64,000 nucleotides of DNA, taken from positions 372,001-436,000 of the forward strand of contig NZ_FNOH01000006.1 of the NCBI RefSeq assembly GCF_900106535.1, read 5' to 3'. This DNA comes from Myxococcus xanthus (GTDB taxonomy: Bacteria; Myxococcota; Myxococcia; Myxococcales; Myxococcaceae). Below are positions 26,206 to 34,742 of the stretch, piece by piece. A program made the translations under genes and the position numbers. The notes under the pieces were generated by a model that worked only from the letters and a program-made list of their open reading frames with translations, did not search any database and was not told the DNA's origin. The stretch's first letter is position 1. Every line of letters begins with the position of its first letter.

Positions 26206-26556
26206 GGAAAAAGCGTCGCAACGCCCCGCGGGGCCAATGCCTGTCGGGTGCAGGGAACTTCACTGCCGAGGCATCTCGCGGGACATGGGAAGCGTTCGCC
26301 CAGGTCAGCAGGGCGTGCGGACGGTCGCGGGTGGGGCAATTACCCTCCTCCCAGAGCCCCGATGTTGCTTCATGTCCGCCGGCGCGGTCCCCACTGTGGG
26401 ATGTGATTTTCCATTCGACGGGAGGAAGGGCGTAACACCTACCTCCCATGGGGAATCCTTGTGTCAGGGGCTTGTCGCCCCGCGTCTTCCCAGACGTGGC
26501 ACAAACGGTGAAATCCGCCGCGTCCGAGCCTGGTGCTCATGAACGAGGTCGGAACA
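26206..26556. other. intergenic region
   Basis: This 351-base region separates the glycosyltransferase from the exported-protein operon. It holds a GC-palindrome (GCCCC-GGGGC core at about 26223-26234) just after the glycosyltransferase stop, which might end its transcript, and presumably the promoter of the next operon. No convincing gene or operator was seen. Confidence 0.5.
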
Positions 26557-27492
26557 ATGCGGATGAAGCAGAAGAAGCAGTGGGTTTCCGCGGTATGTGC
26601 GGTGGTGGTCGGCGGGAGCGGAGTCGCGAATGCCCACGACCTGATTTGCGAAAAGAAGGTCAATGGCGAGTCGGTGGTGGTGGCGGATGATTATCCCTAC
26701 ACCGCGAACTACACCTTCAAGGTCACCAACGTCCACCCGACGTTGCCGTCCATCTTGTTGACGGCGACCGATGACGTGCTGTCGAGCGAGGGCTTCACGT
26801 TCTCGCCGCCGCCGCCGGTGAGCATTCCTGTCAATGGTTCGCTGACGTCGGACTTCGCGCTGCATATCGGCAGCTATGACGAGTGCGTGACCATTGCCGC
26901 GCAGGATGGCGTGGCGGACAACCACATCGACAACACGTTCACGGTGACGTTCGACTTGGGCTCCGCCATGTGCTCGGCGCGCCTGACGTGTGAGCGGGAA
27001 GAGCCGCCTCCCGTCGAGTGCACCGGCCCGACGCGGACGCTCGGCTTCTACAAGAACCGTATCCTGACGGTCACGCAGTGCCTGGCGCAGGGGCCCATCG
27101 ACCTGGGCGCCATCGGGACCATCACCACGCTGCCCGCCGCGGAAGGCATCCTGTGGGGCAGCCCGGCCATGTACCCGGCGGGAGGGATGCGCAGCCAGCT
27201 GGACCGGCTCCGCTTCCTGCTCGCGCGCCAGACGCTGGTGGGCATCTGCAACCAGCGCCTGTTCGGCGCGACGCCCGACCCGACGTCGCTCCTGACGGAT
27301 GCGGTTGCGGCCCTGAACACCACCCAGTGCGATGTCATCTCGGGCCTCATCGACCCCGTGGACGCCTTCAACAACGGTTGCGACTCGCTCCCGCTCCCGC
27401 CCGGCTTCATCCCCGGTCCGTCGACGCCCCAGGCCGCTGAGGCGATCGCCGTCGACCCGACCTCCAACTCCGGCCAGAGCTGCTCGCCCTGA
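26557..27492 (+). CDS. exported protein with a TQGFW-like domain
   Basis: The 311-residue protein has a Sec signal (AVCAVVVGGSGVANA, cleavage before HD). The first mature domain (about 30-160) is beta-rich with a CEKKV and ECVTIAA cysteine pair. The second begins CTGPTRTLGFYKNR, a version of the TQGFWxxH motif found in bacterial exported and cell-surface proteins, and contains four further cysteines. A GAGGTCGG site 6 bases upstream supports the ATG at 26557 over an earlier one. The lipoprotein gene 53 bases downstream probably belongs to the same operon. Surface or extracellular location is predicted; function unknown. Confidence 0.75.
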   Translation: MRMKQKKQWVSAVCAVVVGGSGVANAHDLICEKKVNGESVVVADDYPYTANYTFKVTNVHPTLPSILLTATDDVLSSEGFTFSPPPPVSIPVNGSLTSDFALHIGSYDECVTIAAQDGVADNHIDNTFTVTFDLGSAMCSARLTCEREEPPPVECTGPTRTLGFYKNRILTVTQCLAQGPIDLGAIGTITTLPAAEGILWGSPAMYPAGGMRSQLDRLRFLLARQTLVGICNQRLFGATPDPTSLLTDAVAALNTTQCDVISGLIDPVDAFNNGCDSLPLPPGFIPGPSTPQAAEAIAVDPTSNSGQSCSP

Positions 27493-27545
27493 GCCGTTCC
27501 CAACTCACTCCAAGACACCCTTCAAATCTCAAGGAAAGACACGCC

Positions 27546-28091
27546 ATGAAGAAGACCATGTTGTCCACGTGTGTTTGCGCGGCCCTCGCCCTGACAGCCT
27601 GCGGTGGGGGCAGTGATCGGCTCGACTCCGTCCAGGGCGAGCCACCCGCTCCGTCCGGTCCGGTCCAGACGGAGGATGGGCAGCGCTTCGAGCTGCGGCT
27701 CCGCGGCTCGGCGGCGGAAGGCTACGACAAGCTGGAGCTCCCCATCGGTGCTGTTCGCGTCACCGCGAATGGGGCTCCGCTCAAGGTGGAGTTGGTGCAA
27801 GACAGCGCGGATGTGGCCCGTGCCGACCATGCGCACCTGGTGGCCTACTTCTACGTGCCGGAAGGCGCGGATCGCGTCCGCGTGACGCTCCAACTGGAGG
27901 GGCTCGGCGGCTATGCCCGGGCGGAGGGCTCCGGCTTCGTCGACGCCAGCGTCGCCCCGGTGACCTTCGAGGCGCCCGTGCACGAACTGGCGCTGCGTGG
28001 CCGCGCGGTGGTGCAGCTCGATGTGGCTCGCTCCATCATGGACATGGGGAGCCACCGCCTGCTGCTCCCGAACGGCGTCGTCAACTACTGA
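27546..28091 (+). CDS. lipoprotein, operon partner of the exported protein
   Basis: The 181-residue protein has a signal ending ALTACGGG (Cys about 20). The mature part is a single beta-rich domain (FELRLRGSAAEGYDKLELPI, VHELALRGRAVVQLDV) resembling DUF4382-like beta-sandwich lipoproteins in general plan only. It is 53 bases downstream of the secreted protein, with AAGGAAAG upstream of the ATG. The two may form a surface pair. No catalytic residue stands out. Confidence 0.72.
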   Translation: MKKTMLSTCVCAALALTACGGGSDRLDSVQGEPPAPSGPVQTEDGQRFELRLRGSAAEGYDKLELPIGAVRVTANGAPLKVELVQDSADVARADHAHLVAYFYVPEGADRVRVTLQLEGLGGYARAEGSGFVDASVAPVTFEAPVHELALRGRAVVQLDVARSIMDMGSHRLLLPNGVVNY

Positions 28092-28131
28092 GTCACGACA
28101 CCCCACCCAGCCACCCCACCTGCAGAATCGC

Positions 28132-28177
28132 TTGACTGGCCGCGTCTCACGCCACATATGAAGTGGCATGAGACGCG
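28132..28177 (+). promoter_or_regulatory. promoter and large inverted repeat at the Rrf2 gene
   Basis: Arms CGCGTCTCACGCCAC (28141-28155) and GTGGCATGAGACGCG (28163-28177) are reverse complements with one mismatch and a 7-base AT-rich spacer. The right arm contains the ATG of the Rrf2-type regulator (28168). A -35-like TTGACT (28132-28137) and a -10-like TATGAA (28157-28162) flank or fill it, so transcription would begin at or near the ATG. This fits an autoregulatory operator and possibly a leaderless mRNA. Confidence 0.65.
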
Positions 28178-28623
28178 ACAGTCGGCTCTCCGTCGCCTTG
28201 CATGTCCTCCTTCACATGGAGGACATGGGCCCCGTGGTGACGTCAGAGGCGATGGGGCGGCTGCTGAAGGCCAATCCCGTGGTGGTCCGGCGGACAATGG
28301 CCGGACTTCGGGAGGCAGGCATCCTCACCTCGGTGAAGGGGCACGGGGGAGGATGGTCGCTGGCGCGCACGCTCGACACCGTGACGTTGGGGGACGTGTA
28401 CGAAGCGCTCGGAACACCGGGGCTCTTCAGTATCGGTCCCCATGATGAAAGTCCGGGCTGTCTCGTGGAGCAGGCCGTCAATGATGCGCTGGGAAAGGCG
28501 CTGGACCAGGCCGCGGCGCTGCTCATGCAACACCTTCGAAGCACGTCCGTGGCGGACCTGGGACGCGGCGTTCGCCGCCGTCACGCTCGTGCCGCGAAGC
28601 GGCGCGTCAAGCCTCGTGCCTGA
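28168..28623 (+). CDS. Rrf2-family transcriptional regulator
   Basis: The 151-residue protein has an N-terminal winged helix typical of Rrf2 (RLSVALHVLLHM, then VVVRRTMAGLREAGILTSVKGHGGGW), with the VxGxGGGW wing. Only one Cys (SPGCLVEQ) is present in the region where IscR-like members have three, so it is more like the cluster-free YwnA/CymR-type regulators. The C-terminal tail is Arg/Lys-rich. It probably represses its own gene through the inverted repeat over its start, and perhaps the epoxide hydrolase 54 bases downstream. Confidence 0.88.
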   Translation: MRRDSRLSVALHVLLHMEDMGPVVTSEAMGRLLKANPVVVRRTMAGLREAGILTSVKGHGGGWSLARTLDTVTLGDVYEALGTPGLFSIGPHDESPGCLVEQAVNDALGKALDQAAALLMQHLRSTSVADLGRGVRRRHARAAKRRVKPRA

Positions 28624-28677
28624 CGCGCCTGGCGCGATTGTGCGCCCCCACCGTACCGTCACCTCTGGAGCACACCC

Positions 28678-29634
28678 ATGGCTGACATCACGCATCGAAC
28701 CGTAAAGACGAATGGCATCAACCTGCACCTCGCGGAGGCGGGTTCAGGGCCGCTCGTGTTGCTCCTGCATGGTTGGCCGGAGTCCTGGTACTCGTGGCGC
28801 CATCAGCTTCCGGCGTTGGCGGCGGCGGGGTACCACGCGGTGGCCCCAGACGTCCGTGGCTACGGCCAGAGCGACAAGCCGGAGGCCATCGAGGCGTACA
28901 GCATGAAGCAGTTGGTGGGTGATGCGGTTGGCCTGCTGGATGCGCTGGGGGAGAGGACGGCCATCGTCATCGGCCACGACTGGGGCTCGGCGATTGCCTG
29001 GAACTGTGCCGCCCTGCATCCCGACCGCTTCCGCGCGGTGGTGGGAATGAGCGTTCCCCATCTGGGGCGCGCGCCCATGCCGCCCATGCAGTTGTTTCAG
29101 CGCATGTTCGGTGAGAAGTGGTTCTACATCCTCTACTTCCAGGAGCCCGGCGTGGCCGAGGCCGAGTTCGAGGCGGACGTCCCGAGGACGGTCCGGGCGA
29201 TTCTCACGGGCACCCCCGGCTTCGATGTGACGAATCCCGCCGTGCTGGCGAAGAAGAAGGGGGAAGGCTTCCTCGCGAGGCTCGACGTACCTGAGACGTT
29301 GCCCGGCTGGCTCACCGAGGCGGACGTCGCGTACTTCGCGAAGGAGCTCGCCGGCAGTGGATTCCGGGGCGGGCTCAATCGCTACCGCAACATGGACCGG
29401 GACTGGCACGAACTGCCGGAGCTGGCGACGGCGGTCATCTCGCAGCCGGCCCTCTACATCGTCGGAGAGAAGGACCCGGTGCGTGCCTTCTCTCCCGTTG
29501 ACCCGATGAAGGCCCTGGTGCCGAACCTGGCCGACATCCACGTCATTCCCGGCGCGGGTCATTGGGTTCAGCAGGAGCACGCCGCCGAGGTGAATGCCGC
29601 GCTGCTGGCCTTCCTGAAGAAGCTGCCGGCCTGA
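28678..29634 (+). CDS. epoxide-hydrolase-type alpha/beta hydrolase
   Basis: The 318-residue enzyme carries the soluble epoxide hydrolase signature: the oxyanion HGWPESWYSWR, the nucleophile elbow GHDWGS with Asp 101, cap-domain residues including RYRNMDRDW (ring-opening Tyr), and catalytic His about 295 (GAGHW). The acid is expected in GEKDPVRAF. It hydrolyses epoxides to diols in the cytoplasm. Its start at 28678 follows GGAG and lies 54 bases after an Rrf2 regulator that probably controls it. A truncated GFA-family gene follows directly. Confidence 0.93.
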   Translation: MADITHRTVKTNGINLHLAEAGSGPLVLLLHGWPESWYSWRHQLPALAAAGYHAVAPDVRGYGQSDKPEAIEAYSMKQLVGDAVGLLDALGERTAIVIGHDWGSAIAWNCAALHPDRFRAVVGMSVPHLGRAPMPPMQLFQRMFGEKWFYILYFQEPGVAEAEFEADVPRTVRAILTGTPGFDVTNPAVLAKKKGEGFLARLDVPETLPGWLTEADVAYFAKELAGSGFRGGLNRYRNMDRDWHELPELATAVISQPALYIVGEKDPVRAFSPVDPMKALVPNLADIHVIPGAGHWVQQEHAAEVNAALLAFLKKLPA

Positions 29635-29644
29635 GCCGCGCCCT

Positions 29645-29900
29645 CCATATGTTTTCGGCACGCGGACCGCGGAGTTCCACACCTGTGGCCGGTGCGGCGT
29701 CGTTCCCGTGGTGACCAGCCTCATCGACGGCCAGCTCTACGCGGTCGTCAATGTCCACGCGTTCGAGGGTAGCGGCCCGGCGCGGATTCTCCGCAGCTCG
29801 GGCCGCTTCGACGACGAGGATGCCGCGGCGCGGCTCGCGCGCCGGAAGCGCAACTGGATTGCCAACGCGGAGATTCCGGAGTCGCCGCGTCCCTGCGCGT
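29645..29900 (+). pseudogene. C-terminal half of a GFA-family gene
   Basis: From just after the hydrolase stop the frame reads FGTRTAEFHTCGRCGVVPVV, then DGQLYAVVNVHAFEG and ARRKRNWIANAE, matching the C-terminal half of the glutathione-dependent formaldehyde-activating (GFA) fold with its CxxC zinc pair. The N-terminal half, including the first cysteines, is absent, and no start codon precedes it except an internal GTG (29708). The frame runs on without a stop into the YhhN gene. It is a relic or unusual read-through segment. Confidence 0.55.
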
Positions 29901-29932
29901 CACGGCCGGGCGGCCGGGGTATGGTGCCGCCC

Positions 29933-30637
29933 ATGCGCAGCGCGTCTGGCAGTGCGACGAAGTTCCTCGCGGCGGTGGGGGTCGCGGGGGCGGTGGGGTA
30001 CCTCCTCGCGCTGGACGTGGTCCGTGCGGACGTCCGGGTGGCCGCGAAGGCGCTGCCCATGCTCTGTTTACTCCTGTGGCAGTGGCCGCCGCTCGGACGC
30101 TACGGGCGGTGGATATTCGCCGGCCTGGCGCTGTCGCTGCTGGGAGACGTGCTGCTGGACGTGGGGCCAGGGCTGTTCCTCCCGGGCCTGGGGGCCTTCC
30201 TGCTGGCGCACGTGAGCTACGTCGCCGCGTACGTCACGGTGTCACGCCAGCCGCGGTGGGGCAGGGCGCTGCCCTTCGTGTTCCTGGCGGTGGGGGCCAG
30301 CGTCTTTCTCTGGTCTCACCTGGGTGAGATGGCGCTCCCGGTGACGGCCTACGTCGCCGTCATCTGTGCGATGACATGGCGTGCGTGGGCCATGCTGGGG
30401 AGCCCGGGGCTTTCGCGTCGCGCGCAGGGGTTCGCGCTCGCGGGGGCGCTGCTATTCGCCGTCAGTGACGGACTGCTGGCGCTCAAGCTCTTCGTACGCC
30501 CGCTGCCGGGCTCCGGCTACGCCATCATGCTGTGTTACTGGGCCGCGCAGTGGTGCATCGCCGTCTCCGCGCGCGAGCCCCGCCAGTCTGGCGCGTCGCG
30601 AACCCTTCAGGCCGAAGGGGTGGGCTCCAGCGCCTGA
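29933..30637 (+). CDS. YhhN-family membrane protein (lysoplasmalogenase-like)
   Basis: The 234-residue protein has about eight hydrophobic segments ([49 protein letters not shown] and so on) and the conserved LLGDVLL and GxxxFxxAHxxY features of YhhN, whose mammalian member TMEM86 is a lysoplasmalogenase. It may cleave or process ether-linked lysolipids, interesting given the ether-lipid genes 30 kb away. The start is uncertain: ATG 29921 and ATG 29933 are both possible and neither has a clear ribosome binding site. Its 3' end overlaps the convergent macro-domain gene by 31 bases. Confidence 0.8.
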   Translation: MRSASGSATKFLAAVGVAGAVGYLLALDVVRADVRVAAKALPMLCLLLWQWPPLGRYGRWIFAGLALSLLGDVLLDVGPGLFLPGLGAFLLAHVSYVAAYVTVSRQPRWGRALPFVFLAVGASVFLWSHLGEMALPVTAYVAVICAMTWRAWAMLGSPGLSRRAQGFALAGALLFAVSDGLLALKLFVRPLPGSGYAIMLCYWAAQWCIAVSAREPRQSGASRTLQAEGVGSSA

Positions 30638-31140
30638 CGTGCGCGTTGGTACACGTCGAGGTCCCTGTCGCTGAACAGCACCACGGTGACGCGCTGGAGG
30701 GTCGGCATGCGCTGGAGCGCGGCCAGAATCTCGCGCAAGGCGATTCGCGCCGCCCGCTCGATGGGGTACCCATAGGCGCCCGTGGAGATGGACGGGAAGG
30801 CGATGGTGCCAAGGCCGTGCTGTTCCATCAGGGAGAAGGCCCGCCGGTAGCAGCGCGCGAGCACGGTCTCCTCGCCGCTGCTTCCTCCTTGCCACACGGG
30901 CCCCACGGCATGGATGACGTGTTTGGCGGGAAGGGCATGGCCTCCGGTGATGCGAGCTTCTCCCGGAGGGCAACGGCCCAGGGTTCGGCATTCGGCCAGA
31001 AGCCCGGGGCCGGCCGCTCGGTGGATGGCCCCGTCGACGCCTCCGCCTCCCAACAGTGTGGAGTTGGCTGCGTTCACAATCGCATCCGCTTGGACCTGGG
31101 TGATGTCTCCCCGCGTCAGCACCAATCGCTCATCGCTCAT
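30607..31140 (-). CDS. macro-domain protein (ADP-ribose deacetylase type)
   Basis: The 177-residue protein is a MacroD-type macrodomain: [34 protein letters not shown] carries the [18 protein letters not shown] signature (quoted here as two blocks: [15 protein letters not shown] and [14 protein letters not shown]), and later [15 protein letters not shown] matches the ADP-ribose-binding loop. It removes O-acetyl-ADP-ribose or mono-ADP-ribose in the cytoplasm. AGAGGGGA upstream supports the start. Its last 31 bases overlap the 3' end of the YhhN gene on the other strand. Confidence 0.93.
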   Translation of the reverse strand: MSDERLVLTRGDITQVQADAIVNAANSTLLGGGGVDGAIHRAAGPGLLAECRTLGRCPPGEARITGGHALPAKHVIHAVGPVWQGGSSGEETVLARCYRRAFSLMEQHGLGTIAFPSISTGAYGYPIERAARIALREILAALQRMPTLQRVTVVLFSDRDLDVYQRARQALEPTPSA

Positions 31141-31217
31141 GTCATCCCCTCTGTCGGGTTCAAATCCTGGCGCAGGTTCCGTGTCGGGGCAGCGGGACGT
31201 CGGTCTATCCTGCGCTC

Positions 31218-31751
31218 ATGTCCAATCCACTCCGAGACACGCTCCTGGGGCAACTCGACATCGCCTGGGCACTCACCCTCTATCACCTGGAGGGATTGAC
31301 CACGGAGGATTGCCTGCGCCGTCCCGCGTCCGTGGGCCTCCATGCCCAGCAGGGTCCGGATGGAAAGTGGCATGTCGAGTGGCCCGAGCATGAAGGTTAC
31401 GACCTGGGGCCGGCGAGTGTGGCCTGGCTCACGTGGCACCTGGGGTTCTGGTGGTCCATGGTTCACAACCACTCGTTCGGGGATGCCACCCTGACGCGGG
31501 AGCAGGTGGAGTGGCCGGGTACCGCGGACGCCGTGCGCGACTTGATTTCGCGGCGGTACACGGAGTGGCGCGCCGCCATCGAGCAACTCAGCGACGAGGA
31601 CCTCCGCTCCACGGAGCGCACGCGTTGGCCGCTGCAAGGCAAGCCCTTCGGAGACATCGTGGCCTGGGTCAACCTGGAGTTGATGAAGAACGCGGCGGAG
31701 ATTGGCTACGCGCGCTTCGTCCTGGCCGTTGCGCCCCGGCCGCCAGGGTAA
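31218..31751 (+). CDS. DinB-family protein
   Basis: The 177-residue helical protein has the DinB/YfiT plan: a first helix with YHLEGLTTEDC and a histidine, a WLTWHLGFWWSMVHNHSF block with two to three putative metal His residues (about 74-86), and a C-terminal RFVLAVAPR. DinB-type proteins use a His-bound metal in small-molecule transfer reactions, often of mycothiol- or bacillithiol-type thiols, but the substrate here is unknown. It is divergent from the macro-domain gene. Confidence 0.8.
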   Translation: MSNPLRDTLLGQLDIAWALTLYHLEGLTTEDCLRRPASVGLHAQQGPDGKWHVEWPEHEGYDLGPASVAWLTWHLGFWWSMVHNHSFGDATLTREQVEWPGTADAVRDLISRRYTEWRAAIEQLSDEDLRSTERTRWPLQGKPFGDIVAWVNLELMKNAAEIGYARFVLAVAPRPPG

Positions 31752-31795
31752 CGCGTTGCATGGTACGCGGAGGCCCCCTGAATCGCGGGCGCCCG

Positions 31796-32521
31796 CTACG
31801 GCTTCTGGGCGTCCACGACCTCGACGTTGCGGAAGTTCTCGCAGGGTTGCTTGAGGCCCAGCACGTACTTCATCGAGCTCAGCTCCAGCTTCAGCTTGGC
31901 CCAGAGCTTGCGCGGAAGGCTCGGGCGCACGGGCTCGGGCGCCGCGAGGACGAACGCGTTCAGGTCCAGGTAGTGCGTCGCCGTGCGCCCCATGCCCTCG
32001 AAGTCGTGCTCCAGTCCCTGGGTGAGCTGGCGGAGCTCCGGCGCGAGCCCCTGGTGCACGGCGTCGGTCATCAGGACGTACTCCGTGACGGGGACGTCGT
32101 TCTTCAGCATCCGGTGCACCAGGATGACGTCCACGCCCGCCAGCTCGGTGAGGTGCTTCACGCGCTGGAAGGCGACCTCACCGGCGTGGGCCACGAACTT
32201 GAGCGTCAGGGAGCTGACCTGCATGCAGCCGTCGCACTTGCACATGCGGTCGGCGATGAACTGCTCTCGCCGTGAAACGAAGGCGCGGCGGATGTCCGCG
32301 ACCATCCGGGCGAAGGCGGGAAAATCGTCGCCCACGGCATAGAAGAACGCCGCGTCTCCTTCGAGCTTTGCGAGCTTGAGTGGGCCCGAGGCATCAATGA
32401 CGGCCTCGAGCAACTGCGCCACCGTCTCCTGCGCGTGCGCGAGGCTGAAGCGGTGGTGACTCATGAAGCGGGTGTATCCGCCGATATCCGCGATGAGCAG
32501 AAGCGCCTTCTCGATCGCCAT
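31796..32521 (-). CDS. DUF2652 protein with a cyclase-like fold
   Basis: The 241-residue protein starts LLIADIGGYTRFM, the first metal-binding strand of class III nucleotide cyclases, followed by KLEGDAAFFY with the second aspartate. The DUF2652 family is built on this fold and most members may lack true cyclase activity. A Cys-rich CKCDGCMQV insertion at about residue 90-98 is unusual and could bind metal. The rest is helical. Activity is not predicted with confidence. Confidence 0.8.
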   Translation of the reverse strand: MAIEKALLLIADIGGYTRFMSHHRFSLAHAQETVAQLLEAVIDASGPLKLAKLEGDAAFFYAVGDDFPAFARMVADIRRAFVSRREQFIADRMCKCDGCMQVSSLTLKFVAHAGEVAFQRVKHLTELAGVDVILVHRMLKNDVPVTEYVLMTDAVHQGLAPELRQLTQGLEHDFEGMGRTATHYLDLNAFVLAAPEPVRPSLPRKLWAKLKLELSSMKYVLGLKQPCENFRNVEVVDAQKP

Positions 32522-32543
32522 GCGGCGGCCACCCTAACACAGT

Positions 32544-32650
32544 GTCCGGAAGTTGACGCGAGCAAGATGCTGAAGCCCGTCCATCCGGAGCGGCTCGCGC
32601 GGACGCTGGCGCGGCTTACGGTCCGGGAGCAGGGAAGGCCCGGGCCCGCG
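32544..32650 (+). pseudogene. receiver-domain C-terminal fragment
   Basis: Between two divergently placed genes, a plus-strand stretch reads EVDASKMLKPVHPERLARTLARL, matching the last strand-helix of response-regulator receiver domains with the conserved Lys-Pro. No upstream receiver sequence is present; the frame is blocked by the start of the DUF2652 gene on the other strand. It reads as a remnant of a histidine kinase or response regulator. The rest of 32522-32871 shows nothing else recognisable. Confidence 0.35.
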
Positions 32651-32871
32651 CCCCGGCCGACTCCAGGGCGGGGCGGGTGTCGTGTTCCCAGCGATCGATT
32701 TCAGCAATGCGGGTTTCTGGCAGGGGTGTGTTGCCAGGAATTGCCATTCAATTCTATCTCACGCTCGCTCATCTAGACCGAATGGGTGCACGAGGGCTTC
32801 TCCGCTGGAGTCTGGGTGCGTGTGTCTTCACTTGTCGCACGTCCAGTCGCACGACCAAAGGGAGCCGGTTG

Positions 32872-34443
32872 ATGAACGTCATCAAGACGCCTGAGGTAGC
32901 CACGAAGGAAGGCAAGGTGCAGGGCCTGGTCGAAGGGAAGATTTCTGTCTTCAGGGGCATTCCCTACGCGATGCCTCCCACGGGAGCGCTGCGCTGGAAG
33001 GCGCCCGAGCGCGCCACTCCATGGCCCGGTGTCCGCGAGGCCTTCAACTTCGGCTTCTCCGCGTACCAGTCCCGTCAGGCCTGCATCGAGGCCGGCGGTG
33101 GCGACCCCGGTGAGATGCACGAGGATTGTCTCTTCCTCAATGTGTGGACGCCCAAGCTGGATGCGGGCGCGAAGCTGCCCGTGGTGTTCTGGATTCACGG
33201 CGGCGCCTTCGTCATCGGCTCGGGCCGTCTGCCGCCCTATGAAGGGATTCATTTGGCGTCGCGCGACGTGGTGCTGGTGACCTTCAACTACCGCCTGGGG
33301 CACCTGGGCTTCTTCATGCATCCGGCGCTGGAGAAGGAGAATCCGGGTGGGCCCGCGAACTTCGGCCTGCTGGACCAGGTGCTGGCGCTGGAATGGGTGC
33401 GCGACAACATCGCGCGGTTCGGCGGCGACCCCGGCAATGTCACGGTGATGGGACAGTCGGCGGGCGCCAAGAGCGTCCTGTCGCTCTTCACGTCGCCGCA
33501 GGTGCGGGAGAAGAACCTCTTCCGCCGGGGCGTGGCCATGAGCGCGTACGTGCTCCAGGAGAAGCCCCTGGCGGACGCGCGGCTGGCCGGCATGGCCTTC
33601 GCGTGGAGGAACGGGCTGGACCGGCTGCTGGCCACCATGAAGGACCTGCGCGAGCTGGGGCCGGAGAAGTTCTGGATGCTCCCCGCGGACACCGCGAACG
33701 CGCCCAGTCCCATCTACGGAGACTCCGTCCTTCCCGAGCCTATCCGCGAGACCTTCGCGCGCGGAGAGCAACTCTCCCTGCCGCTCATCCTCGGCAGCAC
33801 GAGTGACGACTCCAGCGTGGTGTCCTCGTTCGGAATCGACCCCGCCACCATCCTTGAACGCCTGGGCGCCTTCGCCGAGTCCATCCGCCAGCTCTACCCC
33901 GACGTGGACGATGACCGGGAGATTGGCCGGCGGATGTGTCGCGACTTCGTCTTCACGGTCATGCCCCGCTTGCTGGCCACCCGCCACGCGGAGCGCGGCG
34001 CCGCGGTGTGGCGCTACTACTTCGAGTACCGCGCGAAGATGCTTGCCCCTCGGCAGCGTCTGGGTGTGCCTCACGGGGGCGAGGTGCCCTACTTCCTGGA
34101 GACGGCCGCGGACGTGCCGCCCACCGGAGCGTTGTTCACGGAGGAGGACGGGACGTTCATGCGTCACCTGGTGGATTCACTGGTCCAGTTCGCGCGCACG
34201 GGCGCGCCCGGGCCCGTGGCCCAGGTGAGCTGGGAGGGGCACACGGAGACGCAAGACAGGCTGCTGAGGCTGGATGGCTCACCGCAGGGGGTGACGGACT
34301 TCGAGCGAGACATCCTGCAAGCCGCCGAAAACCTCATGCCCTTCCTGGACAGCCTCGCCAAGCCGCCTCCGCCGAAGCTGCCACGCGCCACCTCGGCCGC
34401 GGCCACCGCGAGCAGCAACACGCGGCAGGAAGGCCGCCCGTAG
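32872..34443 (+). CDS. type B carboxylesterase
   Basis: The 523-residue esterase has an N-terminal IPYAMPPTGALRWKAPE block and EDCLFLNVW, both family hallmarks, and the nucleophile motif VMGQSAGAKS with Ser 196. The catalytic His is likely His 401 in GVPHGGEVPYF, and the acid lies in the GSTSDDSS region. It hydrolyses carboxylic esters. No signal peptide is seen from this start (GGGAGCC upstream), so it is probably cytosolic; a 65-codon upstream extension is not supported. It is followed by a terminator-like hairpin. Confidence 0.92.
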   Translation: MNVIKTPEVATKEGKVQGLVEGKISVFRGIPYAMPPTGALRWKAPERATPWPGVREAFNFGFSAYQSRQACIEAGGGDPGEMHEDCLFLNVWTPKLDAGAKLPVVFWIHGGAFVIGSGRLPPYEGIHLASRDVVLVTFNYRLGHLGFFMHPALEKENPGGPANFGLLDQVLALEWVRDNIARFGGDPGNVTVMGQSAGAKSVLSLFTSPQVREKNLFRRGVAMSAYVLQEKPLADARLAGMAFAWRNGLDRLLATMKDLRELGPEKFWMLPADTANAPSPIYGDSVLPEPIRETFARGEQLSLPLILGSTSDDSSVVSSFGIDPATILERLGAFAESIRQLYPDVDDDREIGRRMCRDFVFTVMPRLLATRHAERGAAVWRYYFEYRAKMLAPRQRLGVPHGGEVPYFLETAADVPPTGALFTEEDGTFMRHLVDSLVQFARTGAPGPVAQVSWEGHTETQDRLLRLDGSPQGVTDFERDILQAAENLMPFLDSLAKPPPPKLPRATSAAATASSNTRQEGRP

Positions 34444-34459
34444 TCAGGGGTGTGACGGA

Positions 34460-34489
34460 CCCGGTGGTGTGTCGCATCACACCGCCGGG
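34460..34489 (+). terminator. hairpin after the carboxylesterase gene
   Basis: CCCGGTGGTGTG (34460-34471) pairs with CACACCGCCGGG (34478-34489), twelve pairs with one G-U, around a 6-base loop. It lies just after the stop and likely ends the transcript, although no U-run follows. Confidence 0.55.
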
Positions 34490-34742
34490 CTGCTTCATGT
34501 CGCCGTCGTCACTTCGGCCCGCGGCTCCAATGACAAGTCATCAACGCTCCGCCCCATTCCAAAGTGTGGCGGAGATGTAATGAAACAGGCATGTCGCAAA
34601 ACGTGAGCGCCTCCGAAAGCGGTAGCGCTTCATCCGGGGCGGGGCTGGTAGATGGGGAAGATCGTGTGTTACGGTTTTTTAAGCGTGGGTCGGCTAGTCG
34701 TGCTTTGCCGTTTCACGTCTTCCCCAGATACCCGAGGTCTCC

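Noticed and set aside
28629-28650. A sigma-54-like sequence before the epoxide hydrolase
   Set aside because: The spacing between the GG and GC elements is one base short of the consensus.
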